Origin: Metallyticus violacea
Taxonomy: Eukaryota > Arthropoda > Insecta > Mantodea > Metallyticidae
Direction of reading: 5' to 3'
NCBI GenBank assembly: GCA_030762175.1
Contig: CM060834.1
Span: 69,963,501-70,027,500, forward strand
Length of the DNA: 64,000 bases
Shown here one piece after another: positions 21,870 to 32,916 of this stretch; position 1 is the first letter of the stretch, and each line of letters opens with the position of its first letter. The notes below the pieces were generated by a model. The model ran no database searches. It was given only the letters and a program-made list of their open reading frames with translations, and was not told the DNA's origin. Position numbers and translations under genes: made by a program.

Positions 21870-23400
21870 ATTACTTCCAATGATTAAGTACTCACATAAT
21901 GCCTCTTATTTGTGCGGTATAAGTTCTGCACTGTAAAATGGGCTGATGCAACTTTTAAAATACACTGCACAATTTTAAAACTGGGCAAACATTCTAGCAG
22001 TTTTTCTTATGTTGAATTAAAAATCACTCTTTGGTGTTTATCGATTACTCGAAAGAAGACAAAGGCGTGTTGTTGTTTTGAAGTATTGTATCCATTTTTA
22101 CATTGCAGCACAGGCCACTTCTCGAACCATTTTATATATAGAGATTTCAGCTTCTGTAATGATGTTAAGGCAATCACATTATCACACTATGGGTGTCAAT
22201 GTTTTGTGTTGGACAATTTTTTGGTAATATTGGATATCAGGGAATAAATGCAGGTGTTGTAACTAAATTGATCAATTTGAAGCTTACTCTTAAATTTCTT
22301 CCTGATTTTAAGCCTATGTCACGAAGGAAACTGTAGCGACTTTCTGTAAAAAAATAGTGTTCCCTCCAAGAAAATAAAATTGTAGAAGTTCAAATAACTC
22401 TGTTAACTAACCTTCTCAATCTCGAGAACAGTCACACTGTAGGTTGTTAAGGGAATACTTGCTCCATTAAAGAGAGACAATAACCACCCCTAACATTTAA
22501 CCGAATGCTGATAAAACCATACATAATATATCTGGCAAGAAATACTGTCACTATAAATTTGGGGACATTCTATGGTACATCGGACACCAAAGTAGCTTAT
22601 AAATTAGTATTGCCTTGAAAAAAAAAAAGGTTTAGAGGTATATGATTAAGTATGTAAACTCGTTTTTCTCTGAGTCTATTAGTTTTCTTGTTTCGATGTG
22701 ATAAATACAGGGAGCACGAAAAATTGATTTCTTAGGTTTCATCCTTGTACACACATACAGATGTCATAACCGGAAAAATTGAATAGCTCGTGTGTAAGTG
22801 GTGGATTGACAACCATGTGTATCGAGAAATATTTTGCAAACTATCTGTAAAGGAATCTGTAATCAAATGTAAATTAAATGCAAGAAACTATTGAGGAAAG
22901 CAATATTTCCCCGTCCTATATATTGTATGTTGTGAAAATAAACAATTTCGAAAGACATAAACCAAAGATGTATTCTATAAATGTATGTGTGTGCCATATT
23001 TTAAATAACATTCCAACACGGACATAAATGAATTAATTTACATTGTCTAATTTACCCGCGCAAAACAATAAAAGTATTGGTTGATTGCAATCTTTCTCTT
23101 GACAAATGTGTCAAAATTATTTTAATTTTCCGTAAAGTAGAATTTCCATAAGAACAAATTTGCAACAACCAGGCTTATATTTGCATATATCCATGGTTGA
23201 GCGAGAAAACAGATGCACTATTAGATTGTCTCAGAAGAAATGCCGTTTTTTAAGTTTGCCGTTTTATAAGATTTTAATCGTTTTCTTTTGTTTGATAATG
23301 TTAGTTACAGGATATAGCGGTTATTATAGGGTATATTTGAGCATGTATTTATTAGTCGTCAGTTGTTGATACAGTCATAAAAGTAGGGAACAAAATTTGA
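21867..23400. other. No gene recognised; one 111-codon frame
   Basis: The plus frame 21,912-22,247 (111 codons, Cys- and Phe-rich) has no family I can name. The remainder is AT-rich without recognised elements. Confidence 0.45.
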
Positions 23401-23402
23401 TA

Positions 23403-24300
23403 TTAGAGCCCTTCTAAAGCACTACTGCAAACAAGATTATAAAGTTGTTGTCCCGGCTCGAGGAGGGAGAAGGTGTCGTTAGTGAGCGTGTAGCACAACG
23501 GCGGTTCCAGCGTTTACCCAATAATGGGGAAGAAAACACTAATGATTTTCCTGGAAGACCTAAGGAATAGAATATTGAGACTATACCCAGAGTTTGGGGA
23601 AAAAGATCCACAAAAAAGTATACTTAGGCTGTCAGAAAAACTTGGTGCATCAAAAGATACTATATATCACCCCCATTAGACATTCAAAATCATACAGAAG
23701 CTGTAGGTCTTACCTCATGAATTAAATCCTGAACAGGCCCAACATGTGGTAAAAAATGAGTGTATGGCTAAAACCCTGACACCTTAAAACAATGGCATGG
23801 TCAGCATGCTAAGGCCAGCGATAAACAAAGTCGATTCGACCCAAAAGTAATGTCATGTGTCTGGTGTAATTTTGAAGCCATGATTCACTGGGAGTTTGTT
23901 CCAAGCAAACGTGCAGTCGAGAGTCTTTATTCTCAACAAATGAGCGAGTACATGAAGTTTTGAGAGAGAGTTATCGAGGCATCATTAATCGGAATAGAAT
24001 TCTCTTGCAGCCGGGCACTGCAAAAAAAAACCTATTGCTTGAACAAATATAGAAAAAACCCAGAAATTGGGAAGGATCGAACTACTACTACATCCAGGAT
24101 ATAAGCCCTAATTTAACACCTGTTTTGATACATGGCCCATTTTCTACGGGAAAGAAATTTTTTGAAAACTGTGAAGCCGTAGAAGCCGGTATCACCTAGT
24201 TCTTTGCACAAAAATAAAAAAACTAGAAGATAACAAACCCACTGAAAGGTGGCTCAAGACTATAGAATTTAATGTCCTTTACTTTGAAGATTAGTTTAAT
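23403..24300 (+). pseudogene. Mos1-like mariner transposase, heavily decayed
   Basis: Blocks in mariner order can be followed across frames: SERVAQRRFQR with GEENTNDFPGRPK (helix-turn-helix and GRPK), LGASKDTI-like, a PHELNPEQAQ-like segment, RFDPKVMSCVWCNFE, IHWEFVPSKRAVESLYSQQ, LLQPGTAKK in place of the LLQ-DNA-PHT block, and FLRERNF near the C-terminus. The second catalytic Asp is lost, and there are many stops. A sister relic of the same subgroup lies at 56.4-56.77 kb. No terminal repeats were found, so element limits are unknown. The nearby DD41D-like element starts 50 bp downstream. Confidence 0.8.
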
Positions 24301-24810
24301 TTCTTGTCAAAACATATTTCGAATACGTTTTCCTTAAAAATCTATAAAGTACGACAGTTCCAAAAATTTATACACACTTTCACAGTAGATATCTTTAATA
24401 TATTTCAAAGTTGGACCGAAAAACAACAGTAATGTGTAGCATGATATTCAGAAACAGATGTGGCTCGCATTACAGTATTCTAGCGTTGCTACAACAAAAT
24501 AGAGACTATCGTTTGAACAGCGGAAAGCAATTTTGAAGTGGTATTGGAAAACCAAGAATGTTGCTGAGGTTCAAAGGCAATGGAGACGTGTGTACAGAAC
24601 AGAACCGCCAACGCAGTAACAATTGCACGTATTCGAGACAAATTTGAGACTCATGCTACCGTATGCGTTGTTCACAAGGGGAGGTCTGGGTGACCTTGCA
24701 CAGCAACAAGCACCGCGTCCTCGGCTATGGTTTTGGAACGTTTTGAGCACTCATCGCAGAAATCTACAACGCAATGTGCACATGAGACTGGGATTAGCAG
24801 AACCAATGTA

Positions 24811-26127
24811 CGAGGTCTCTTCAAAAAATATCGCGAATTTTGAATTTCCGCGGGCTACGTATATTCGATTTTCGATTGTTTTGTGGCGTTATGTTGGTAC
24901 TCATGTCCCTCACTTATGTTGACAAGCTAAACCATTTTGAATGTTCAGTTAATTGTTGACAGCTATTTTGCTTGGACGTGTTTTGGCTCGTCTTCGATTT
25001 TTGCCAATTCCAAAAAAATGGAACAAAGGATCTGTATAAAATTTTATGTTAAAAACATAATTAAGTGCGCGGATGCATTCCGAATGTTGACTGTGGCATA
25101 TGGTGAGGCTACCTTGGACCAAAGCAACGTTTATCGGTGGTACAAAATGTTCTCAGAGGGTCGAGAAATTGTGAACGACGAAAAGCGTCCCGGACGCCCG
25201 ATCTCGTCAACAACAGACGAAAACATTGAAGAAATGAAGAAAATAGTATTGGCCAATCGTCGAATCACGTTAGAGAAGTTGCTGAGGACCTAAATATATC
25301 GATTGGCTCGTGCCATTCGATTTTTACCAATGATTTGGGCATGAGACGGGTGCCGCAAAATTCGTACCAAAGTTGCTCAATTTCGACCAAAAACACCATC
25401 GCATTCACGTTGCTAAGGAGCTGTTGAACTCTGTCCGCGACGACCCAAATTTGCTCCAGAGGGTCATAACTGGTGACGAATCATGAGTTTATGTTTATGA
25501 CGTGGAAACTAAAGGTCAATCATCCCATTGGATGCTGCCACACGAGCCAAGACCGAAAAAAGCGCGCCAAGTTCGGTCGAATGTGAAGGTTTTGCTTACA
25601 GTTTTCTTCGATTGCAGGGGCGTGGTGCATCACGAGTTCTTTCCACAGGGTAGAACGGTAAATAGGAATATTACCTGCAAATTATGCGCAATTTCGCGAA
25701 GCAATCCGCCAGAAACGCCCGGATTTGTGGAAGAACAAAAATTGGCTTTCGCACCATGATAACGCCCCTGCTCACACATCGTTGCTTGTATGAGAATTTT
25801 TGGGTAAAAACAACACCCTTATGATGTCGCAGCCACGTACTCCCCAGACATGGCCCCCTGTGACCTTTTTTGTTTTCAAAACTGAAGAGGCCCATGAAAG
25901 GACGACGCTACGCCACGATTGAGGAGATAAAAGCGGCACGAAGGAGGAGCTGAACAAGATCACAAAAAACGATTTTTTAAAGTGCTTCGAGGATTGGAAA
26001 AAACGTTGGCACAAGTGTATAATATCTGGTGGGGATTACTTTGAAGGGGTACAAAATACATATTCATGAATAAATAAATACTTTTTGAAAAAACACAAAA
26101 TTCGCGATACTTTTTGAACAGACCTCG
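24811..26127 (+). mobile_element. Mariner (DD34D), TIR-complete copy 2
   Basis: The 1317-bp unit has the same terminal inverted repeats as copy 1 (CGAGGTCTCTTCAAAAAATA at the left) and TA at both flanks (24,809-24,810 and 26,128-26,129). It lies inside the transposase of the DD41D-like element, so it is the younger of the two. Its length differs from copy 1 by one base. Confidence 0.95.
25018..26069 (+). pseudogene. Mariner transposase, frameshifted, with nonsense codon
   Basis: The start is ATG 25,018 (MEQRICIKFYV). NVYRWYKMFSEGREIV is readable. A one-base loss then follows within the RRITV-REVAED region near 25,270, and another within MRRVAAKF near 25,350. A TGA replaces the Trp codon of the first catalytic block near 25,483. 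HHEFFPQGRTVN is intact. The DNAPAHT and SPDMAPCDLF blocks survive across shifted frames, and CIISGGDYFE remains near 26,030. Copy 1 is intact at the first two sites but broken elsewhere, so the lesions were acquired independently. Confidence 0.92.
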
Positions 26128-27004
26128 TACGTCACATTATTAAAACAGCAAAGTTGAAAGTTTTCATCCCAAGACTTTTGCATGAATTAAATGAAGATGA
26201 CCCTGATCGAGGAGTGCACTGTGAGTGGTTTCGGAACATGTTGCAAGAGGATGAGGCCTTCGAATGGAAAGTTGTTTGATCCTATAACGCATAATTTAAG
26301 TCGAACGGAACTATTAACCGACGTAACTGTGTCTACTGGTGTGCAAACAATCCACATATTACTTGGGAAAAGGCTGTTAATTTACCTGGAATTAATGTTT
26401 GGTGTGAGCTGTCACCTAGAGGTTAAATTGGACCATCTTTTTTTTTTTGAAGGAACAGTAACTGGCCAAGTGTACTTAAGCATGACACGCATATCCGTCT
26501 TACCCGCCAATCATTCACTATATGGAAATAAGTAAATTTTCTTCCAACAGGATGGTGCACCACTATATTACCACCGAGATGTACTTGGTACCCTGACGAC
26601 AATCTTCCAAGCCACTGGATAGGACGAAGAGGTTCAATTGAGTTTCCACCGCGTTCTCCGGATATAGCTCAGTTGGACTTCTGCCTATGGGGGAACTCTT
26701 AAGGATTTAGCATACCGTAGAAAACCAGCTGCACTGGCAGCACTTTGGGAAGAAATTGAAACGACATGTGCTGCAATCGCTGAGGAAAATTGCACAAACG
26801 TTACTAAATCAGTGTTCAACGTACTCAAAAGTGTATCGATGCCGATGATGGACATTTTAAGCAACTGTTGTAACTGTAAAAGTCAAAGATGATTAGTGCT
26901 CATCATTTTCTGTTTTTATGAATTCAGTTTTGTCACGTTAACACAGTTTTTTCTTTGTTTGAAGTGTGTATACATTTTTTGGCATCCCTGTATATAACGA
27001 AAAT

Positions 27005-27160
27005 TTTTCTATCTACCTACCTATCTACCCCCCTCTCTCTTCATTCATTCATCCATAAATCGATCACTCGATCGATAGGAAGATAACTGGGTGGTGAGGG
27101 GTGGGTAGGTGGGTAGATAGATAGGTATATAGGTTAGTATGTATGTAGGTAGGTAGAATA
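27005..27160. repeat. Tetranucleotide repeats in inverted arrangement
   Basis: A CTAC/CTAT-rich left side (27,012-27,035) is followed, after CATT and CGAT words, by a GGTAG/GTAT-rich right side (27,100-27,155). The two sides are roughly complementary and could fold back. It starts just outside the end of the DD41D-like element. Confidence 0.7.
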
Positions 27161-28700
27161 ATTAAATAGTTACTATTTCCACAACTATTGTGACGTTTAA
27201 GTGTTTTAACTGTAGTTCTTGATATTTTAGTTACATTGTTCTAGGAGTTACTTCATTTTTAATATTATACATAGATTGAAAATAATAATTCTATGGGCAT
27301 GCAAGACATTTATACTTCTATAGGCCATTTTATTGTTTACCTGGGGTATAAATGTGGAAATTATGATCATTTTCTTCTATTTAATAATTAATTTTGCAAT
27401 ATATTTTTATTTTTCATTGCATAAAACAAGTTACTTCTGATCGTTTAAAATAATTACTATGTTTTATAGATGATTATATTCAGAGCAAGGTACAAACTTT
27501 AACATGACCTATGGTTCATATTTATATTTAAAGGAATTCACAATTTTTTACATTAAAATTTTGGATCTAGGCATGCCATATTTCACCAAAATATTCAAGT
27601 TTATGTGTTATAGTAGTGTAACAAATATATTAAAGTTTAAAACAATGAGGTACTTTTCTAATTGTTCTAATTTTCCGTCCAATTCGCATGGAATCAGCCC
27701 TTTAAACTTTTAAGGATTTTGTGACGAATAAAGATTCAACAGACACAAATATTTTTTTTTAGAAATGCTAAAAATACATATTTTGTATGCATTTTTGTGT
27801 ACATGCCTAATTTTTTTTGGAGGGGGTTAGTAGTGCGCTGTATGTTTTAGCATCTGTACGTAACAACATTGTTTTTACGAGAGCATTCCGTTTTTTCATT
27901 TTATATTTCTCTAAAATGATATAGATATATGTAAAAGCTAACATGACACAAATTATCTACGTTGCTTAACGTACATCGGCGCCGCCATAATTAAAACTTA
28001 ATGCTAAGCACTTTTTGAAATAGTGGTTATAAATTGTAAAGTAATATTTTAAAAGAGGGCTTAAAATGTATAAGAATTTCAGAAGAGTACTAATAACATT
28101 AAAAGGATAATGGCACAACTTTACTTTTTAAGTTATGGAATATTAAGCTTCTGTTACAAGAAAACAAGAACGACAATATTACTAGGCAAGTCATGCAAAT
28201 GTGACTATTTAACTTTCCGGATTCTAAGAAGCTATGAGTGGTATAATGTACCTGTTGACTGCTGTTTTAAAATAGAAGTTACTGCAGAAAATTCCTGCTA
28301 CACTTTTTTTTTAAATGCAGTTTTAAGTGCAGCCTCAACCAACGACGAAACCTGGAAAATGTATAGAGACGGGGTTTCAGTGCATCTTTACGGGGCACAG
28401 TTTATGACTGAGTAGCTCAAACGATGAAGAAAACTTCTGTAAGACAAGGAGCTCACAGGGATTCTAGTACGAGTAGCTAGAGAAAAACATGTTGAAGAAT
28501 AACGATCCACAAGGAGGTAAAGCACTTTTTTAACATTCATTAGCCAAGGGATCTAAATTTTTCCTTCGTGTGAGAGCGTGTTGCAAACCAACAAAATACT
28601 ACAGGAAACGATATTAGTGTGAATTGCAGTTGCGGATTTGCCTGACGACTCCCAAGTGAGGGTGAAGGAATGCCGAATGTATGCAGAGCATAGGTCGAAA
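27161..28700. other. No gene recognised
   Basis: The plus frame 28,110-28,415 (101 codons, several Cys) is unassigned. No mobile-element ends were seen. Confidence 0.45.
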
Positions 28701-28729
28701 TATAAATGAAAATTTCTTCTCTGCAAGAC

Positions 28730-28920
28730 CTTTCCACTTGAGGAGCAAAAATGCTATTGCCAATCTAAACTCCCCAGATCTTGCATAGAGAGGCTATTGT
28801 GTCCTGGAAGAGGAGACTGGTGTGATTTCTAAAGAAACATGGCAGGACTGCTTTAATGATTGGTTCTGAGGAATATAACTTTGTATCAAAAATGGGAAAG
28901 CCTGCTTAGAAATAGGCACA
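28730..28920 (+). pseudogene. Possible mariner-type transposase C-terminal remnant
   Basis: NSPDLA near 28,765 resembles the third catalytic block. Then EEETGVISKETWQDCFNDWF and LCIKNG resemble the transposase C-terminal pattern (…F--CF-DWKKR---CI---GDYFE). Stops interrupt it, and the region between the blocks is shortened. The match is short. Confidence 0.4.
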
Positions 28921-28929
28921 GTGATGTAA

Positions 28930-29500
28930 AACCTTTCGCCAAATAAAATCCAGAAAGTTATAGTGAATATGCATGCAGTAGATCTTGGAACTAACAGATA
29001 ACCATATTGTGCATATAAATTTTATAGTATTTATCGTTGAAAACCTAGGAAAATCTTTAGACTGTAATTAAAAATTATTTTAACAATAAACGCAAACGGT
29101 TTATTTGCTAATTAAAACAAGGAGGGACAGCATTTAAACGGATTTTACTTTTTTGTTGTAAATGTCTTTGAACATCAAATCTGTCAAATCATTTTCCAAC
29201 ATCCATGGAGGAGTAACCTGTTGCATTTTTGCACGATGCAAGTTTTTAACTATGTAATGAAGCATCCTGTGCAATATACTAAAGCATGAGTGCCCCCCCC
29301 CCTAGATATTCTTCAGTTCTCATAAGTTTAGACATTTATTTTGGTTAAAATAGGCAGGCAAAACGACACTCAAAATAGTGAAAATAGACAGAAATATAAT
29401 TAAAATAGGCATATATTTAAAGTGAAATACAGAGAGTAATATCACTCATTATCAATGAAAAATTTGAGGTATTTAATAACATATCTCACAATTAAAATAC
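28930..29500. other. No gene; C-tract and AATAGGCA-type words
   Basis: A run of about a dozen C occurs near 29,290. Several TTAAAATAGGCA words occur at 29,340-29,415 and recur near 21,270 and 43,155. They may be worn sub-terminal repeats of the hAT-like relic that follows, but I found no terminal pair. Confidence 0.4.
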
Positions 29501-29504
29501 TTAA

Positions 29505-29700
29505 GCTTACTTTTCTTGGTTACAAACAACAACTGTTTATTCAAGGTATCAACTGTCATATTCAGCCGCTTGTCAGAGAGACAATTTTTCATCATGGAAA
29601 AAGAACGTTCTACTTCAACTGAAGTAATTGTAGCATATTTAAAACAAGCTATTTCGGGAAGACTATACCATTACAACAGAATATTCAACTTTAAAAACAT
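29505..29700 (-). pseudogene. hAT-type transposase, C-terminal dimerisation segment
   Basis: The minus strand from about 29,700 to 29,510 reads PEIACFKYATITSVEVERSF, continues SMMKNCLSDKRLNMTVDTLN, and ends in a short Lys-rich run. The S-EVERSFS--K--LSDKR--M---L pattern is characteristic of the C-terminal dimerisation region in hAT-family transposases and domesticated relatives. An in-frame stop lies just upstream of PEIACF, and I see no catalytic region. It is therefore a relic, not a gene. Confidence 0.7.
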
Positions 29701-29760
29701 CATGGAAATGCTGATCATGAGTAAGTAAAGTGGTTTGGAACAGTCCTTAGGAATGAGCAA

Positions 29761-30406
29761 AAGATGTTTAGTGATTTCTGTCGAGTTAATTTTCTTTTTA
29801 TCCTTTTATAGGGGAATCAGGTTAGTATCTCTCTTACTTCCGTACTGAACAGGAACGGTTTATTGCACAGCTGTGCCGCTCTCATCTTTCTCGCTTGCAA
29901 TTGTTTGTTACATTTATACAGTTGACAAGTTATCCCCACCACAAATTTCTTTGAATTGTCTCGCGCAGATCGATACAAGGTCAATCACCAGGACTATTCA
30001 AATCTACAGTACTTTTCTCATCGCTCTATTTCCTCGTATTCGTATGACTAAGGTAACCACGCGTTCATTTCACTAATGAAGGCTCTGCTATTTAAAGACT
30101 TTAAGTAAATGGGTAGAGGACAAGTTTTGGACTGCTTGAAAAGAAATAAATGTATAACAAGATTCTCAATAGATATTGTGTTAGGTGTATGTGCTATATA
30201 TACTTTTTATAACTATTTTCACTTCGATATATTGCAGTTATTTATGTGCTTTTTAAAATGCGTAAATAATCACAGAAAACGTTCATAGTGATCAGAAAAG
30301 GCAAAAACAGTTTTAAACCTTAAAAAAGAGGGAAAATAGGAAAAATAAACTGGGCCCCCCTACGCAGAATGTACGGAAGCGGAAGCATCACTTCTCTCTG
30401 ACTCTT
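29761..30406. other. No gene recognised
   Basis: No open frame of note beyond 67 codons (29,873-30,076). The far end of the hAT-like element might lie here but was not located. Confidence 0.45.
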
Positions 30407-30420
30407 AAACACACACACAC

Positions 30421-31147
30421 GCGCGCGCGCGTCGCTAAAGAAGCAGCGAAAAGCAAGGACCTGCCAGTGGATTATCAACTCATCCCAAAATGCGAAGTGA
30501 GGAATGAATTAAGAGAAGAAAGTCAGGAACTATGGGAAACAGAATGGCAAATGACAACGAACGGAGCGATTACAAAATCCTATTTTCCAACTGTAGCTAA
30601 AAGGCTAAAACCCAACATCCTTCTAAGCCCCAATCTTACAGCGATCCTCTCAGGACATGGGAAATTTGGAGCCTATTTTCATCGCTTCAAAATAGCACAG
30701 AACGCATCATGTGTATGTCAGGAGGGTATTCAAACGGTGGAACACATTTTGTGGGATTGCAAAATTTTGAAGAAAGGGCGAGAAATATTTCGGAAAGATG
30801 TAGTAAAAGTAACTAGGCGATGGCCAATAGACAATAGTGAATTTGTTCTAAAATATAATAAACAGTTTAAAACTTTTGTAAACAGTATAAATTTTGACAG
30901 TTTTCAAATTAACACAAATTGACTAATAGGATAGGAAATGTGGTGACTGAGAATGATAATGTAAAAGCATTCAAATATAACCAAGTTAGGCAATCTTCAA
31001 ATATGATTAGGTTAGAATAAGAATGAAACAGTGTTCAAAAATAGTATTAAGGATAACATGTAACAATGAAATGATAGCAATGCATATAGTATTACTAATT
31101 ATTATAGTAATGGAGCATGCAGTAAATAAAGAATATTAAAAAAAAAA
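30421..31147 (+). mobile_element. 5'-truncated non-LTR retrotransposon (LINE) tail
   Basis: The unit begins inside the end of the pol frame, runs through a 3' untranslated region and ends in about ten A at 31,138-31,147. A (CA)n tract lies on both sides (30,408-30,420 and 31,147-31,161), as expected if the target duplication is CACACA. 5' truncation, poly-A and duplication together indicate target-primed reverse transcription. Confidence 0.85.
30431..30922 (+). pseudogene. LINE pol C-terminus with CCHC-type motif
   Basis: The frame is open from about 30,431 (VAKEAAKSKDLPVDYQLIP) to the stop at 30,922. The first part looks like the end of an RNase H-type region. HGKFGAYFHRFKI precedes ASCVCQEGIQTVEHILWDC, a C-x-C-x7-H-x4-C knuckle typical of the pol tail in R1/Jockey-like LINEs. 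This stretch has no stop, so the insertion may be fairly young, but without reverse transcriptase or promoter it is inert. Confidence 0.85.
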
Positions 31148-31161
31148 CACACACACACACA

Positions 31162-32834
31162 TAGAAAGGAATGTTGCCTAACTTTCAGGCTCTGATCATC
31201 AGTGTCCACTGCCGGTGATGTCTCAGTAGTTAAAAAGGGCGTTACACACTATTAAAATGTTATAGTGCCAAGCAATAAAAATATAGGGGCCATAAAACTA
31301 AGAACCTTAGTGTGGAAGTTTCTAGTTTCTGTGCTAATATAACACGTTTCTTTAGTATATACTGGAAGCCAAGGTTTCTGTGAGTCTCTAAATACTGGGA
31401 GATTGCCAGGATGTCTGGAAAAGCAGTTGCTGGTGGCTTATATTAAGTTAAACTTTTGAAAGTCACATACTTATTGCGTTAATAACACTACCTACATTCC
31501 ATATGAATGCCAATGAAACCAATAGAAAATGGGAAATGAAATGACGAATAAAAAATATACTCCTTAAAAATTGTAGGCATTTGCGAAGTTGCATCACGAT
31601 TAAAAAAAAAAGAACAAAATAAGAATAAAATCCGGAAAACATGAAAAAATAAAAAAATTGACAAAGTGCCACCTTGAAAAACAAAGGTTACAATTTTAAA
31701 GAATAAGAAAGAGTACTTAAGAAAAATATTTCTCGTTATTTTAATTTTCTTTAATGTTTTTTGCCTTAATGGTTTATATCATATTTGACATTAGGCAATC
31801 ATGCTTTAGAGCGTTCATCCGTCTGCGTAGTTGACTTCCGAAATAGATTCTTTACCAACAAATTGTAAAGCGCTGAAGCATAGCATACCAAGAAACGGTT
31901 CTCTTCTACATATATGGAAGTTGAAAGGAAGTGTAGGCGATATTTTGAAAGAGCAGAGTCTTCGTCTTGAATTGAAAATTTGTCGACTAAATCAAATATG
32001 CATGGAGCAAAAATTGTTGCCGTGCGGTCCAGAGGCGCCTTGGGAACAGCTTCTCTATAGAATAGACGTCGCCAGGCATGGTTAAATATTCAGAAGGCGT
32101 ATGCCTCTCAATTCTTCCCGACTCGACCTCATGTACTGTCTACTGACATAAATGCATTATCTCGCGGTCAGTCTTGCTTTGCTTTTTTTCCATCCCTGGC
32201 AAAGGTTCCCAGCATACACGGACTTATCGCGTATCATTCTTGGCTCGAAATTCCCAGTTTGAAATAACACAACATGGGAAAATATTACGAAGTGGTTTTC
32301 AAGATCTTTTCACTCTTTAATTGTATTCAATATGGGATTTTTATAATAACAATTATAGGGAAAATCTAGTAAACGCTTTTATACAGTAACTCTCTAAAGT
32401 AACGATTCATTTTCATATTAACTAAAAGAAAACTTTGCACTTGCATTCATCAGGATGTGTAAAAGTGGTAGCTTTGTTTTAAGCTCTTTCATAGGCTTTT
32501 CACCTGTTTTTAATATTCGAACGGTACAAAGGATAATAGGTTTGTAATATATTTATGCAGCTAAAAGCATTTCCACACCTTTTCTTATATGTGTATGACC
32601 ATGCCATCAATCATAATGTTAAAATCATAACTGTAGAACAGAAATAAACTCTCTAACCATTATTATATGTCTATGTATTCATACTTACATTTAGTATATA
32701 ATAATATTCATTAGCTTCGCTATGTTATAGTGTTTTATTATTGGCACTTTAAGCCTTATGTATTTAACTCGGAATATACATTCAAAACGGCAAATAGATT
32801 TGTCAGTGTAACAGTTAAAATATCGATCAGTAGA
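31162..32834. other. No gene recognised
   Basis: The plus frame 31,831-32,085 (84 codons) has mixed composition (…ICMEQKLLPCGPEAPW…) but no family I know. The rest is AT-rich. Confidence 0.45.

Positions 32835-32915
<81 letters not shown>
32835..32915. repeat. (AAT)n microsatellite
   Basis: About 27 uninterrupted AAT units. The long Asn, Ile or Leu runs in its six frames are artefacts. Confidence 0.97.

Positions 32916-32916
<1 letters not shown>

Larger units (their letters stand above)
24485..26880 (+). pseudogene. DD41D-like transposase, split and frameshifted
   Basis: Before the insertion the frame shows a transposase N-terminus: VVLENQE, AVTIARIRDKFET, a GRSGRP-like block and ISRTNV at the break. 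After it come [60 protein letters not shown], a QQDGAPLYYHRDV block with the second Asp, WIGRRGSIEF, then PPRSPDIAQLDF with the third. The interval between the two catalytic Asp codons is 122 bases, 41 residues allowing a one-base loss, hence DD41D. RKPAALAALWEEIETTCAAI follows near the C-terminus. Stops, a frameshift and the mariner insertion disable it. Confidence 0.85.
24352..26990 (+). mobile_element. DD41D-like transposon split by a mariner insertion
   Basis: The ends are inverted repeats about 30 bp long. The left reads CGACAGTTCCAAAAATTTAT, ACACACTTTC; the right ends GAAGTGTGTATACATTT, TTTGGCATCCCTG. Each is flanked by TA (24,350-24,351 and 26,991-26,992). Removing the mariner at 24,811-26,127 and one TA copy leaves about 1.32 kb, normal for a Tc1/mariner-superfamily element. 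The transposase reads through the insertion site, so the mariner landed in its coding region. Confidence 0.88.
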
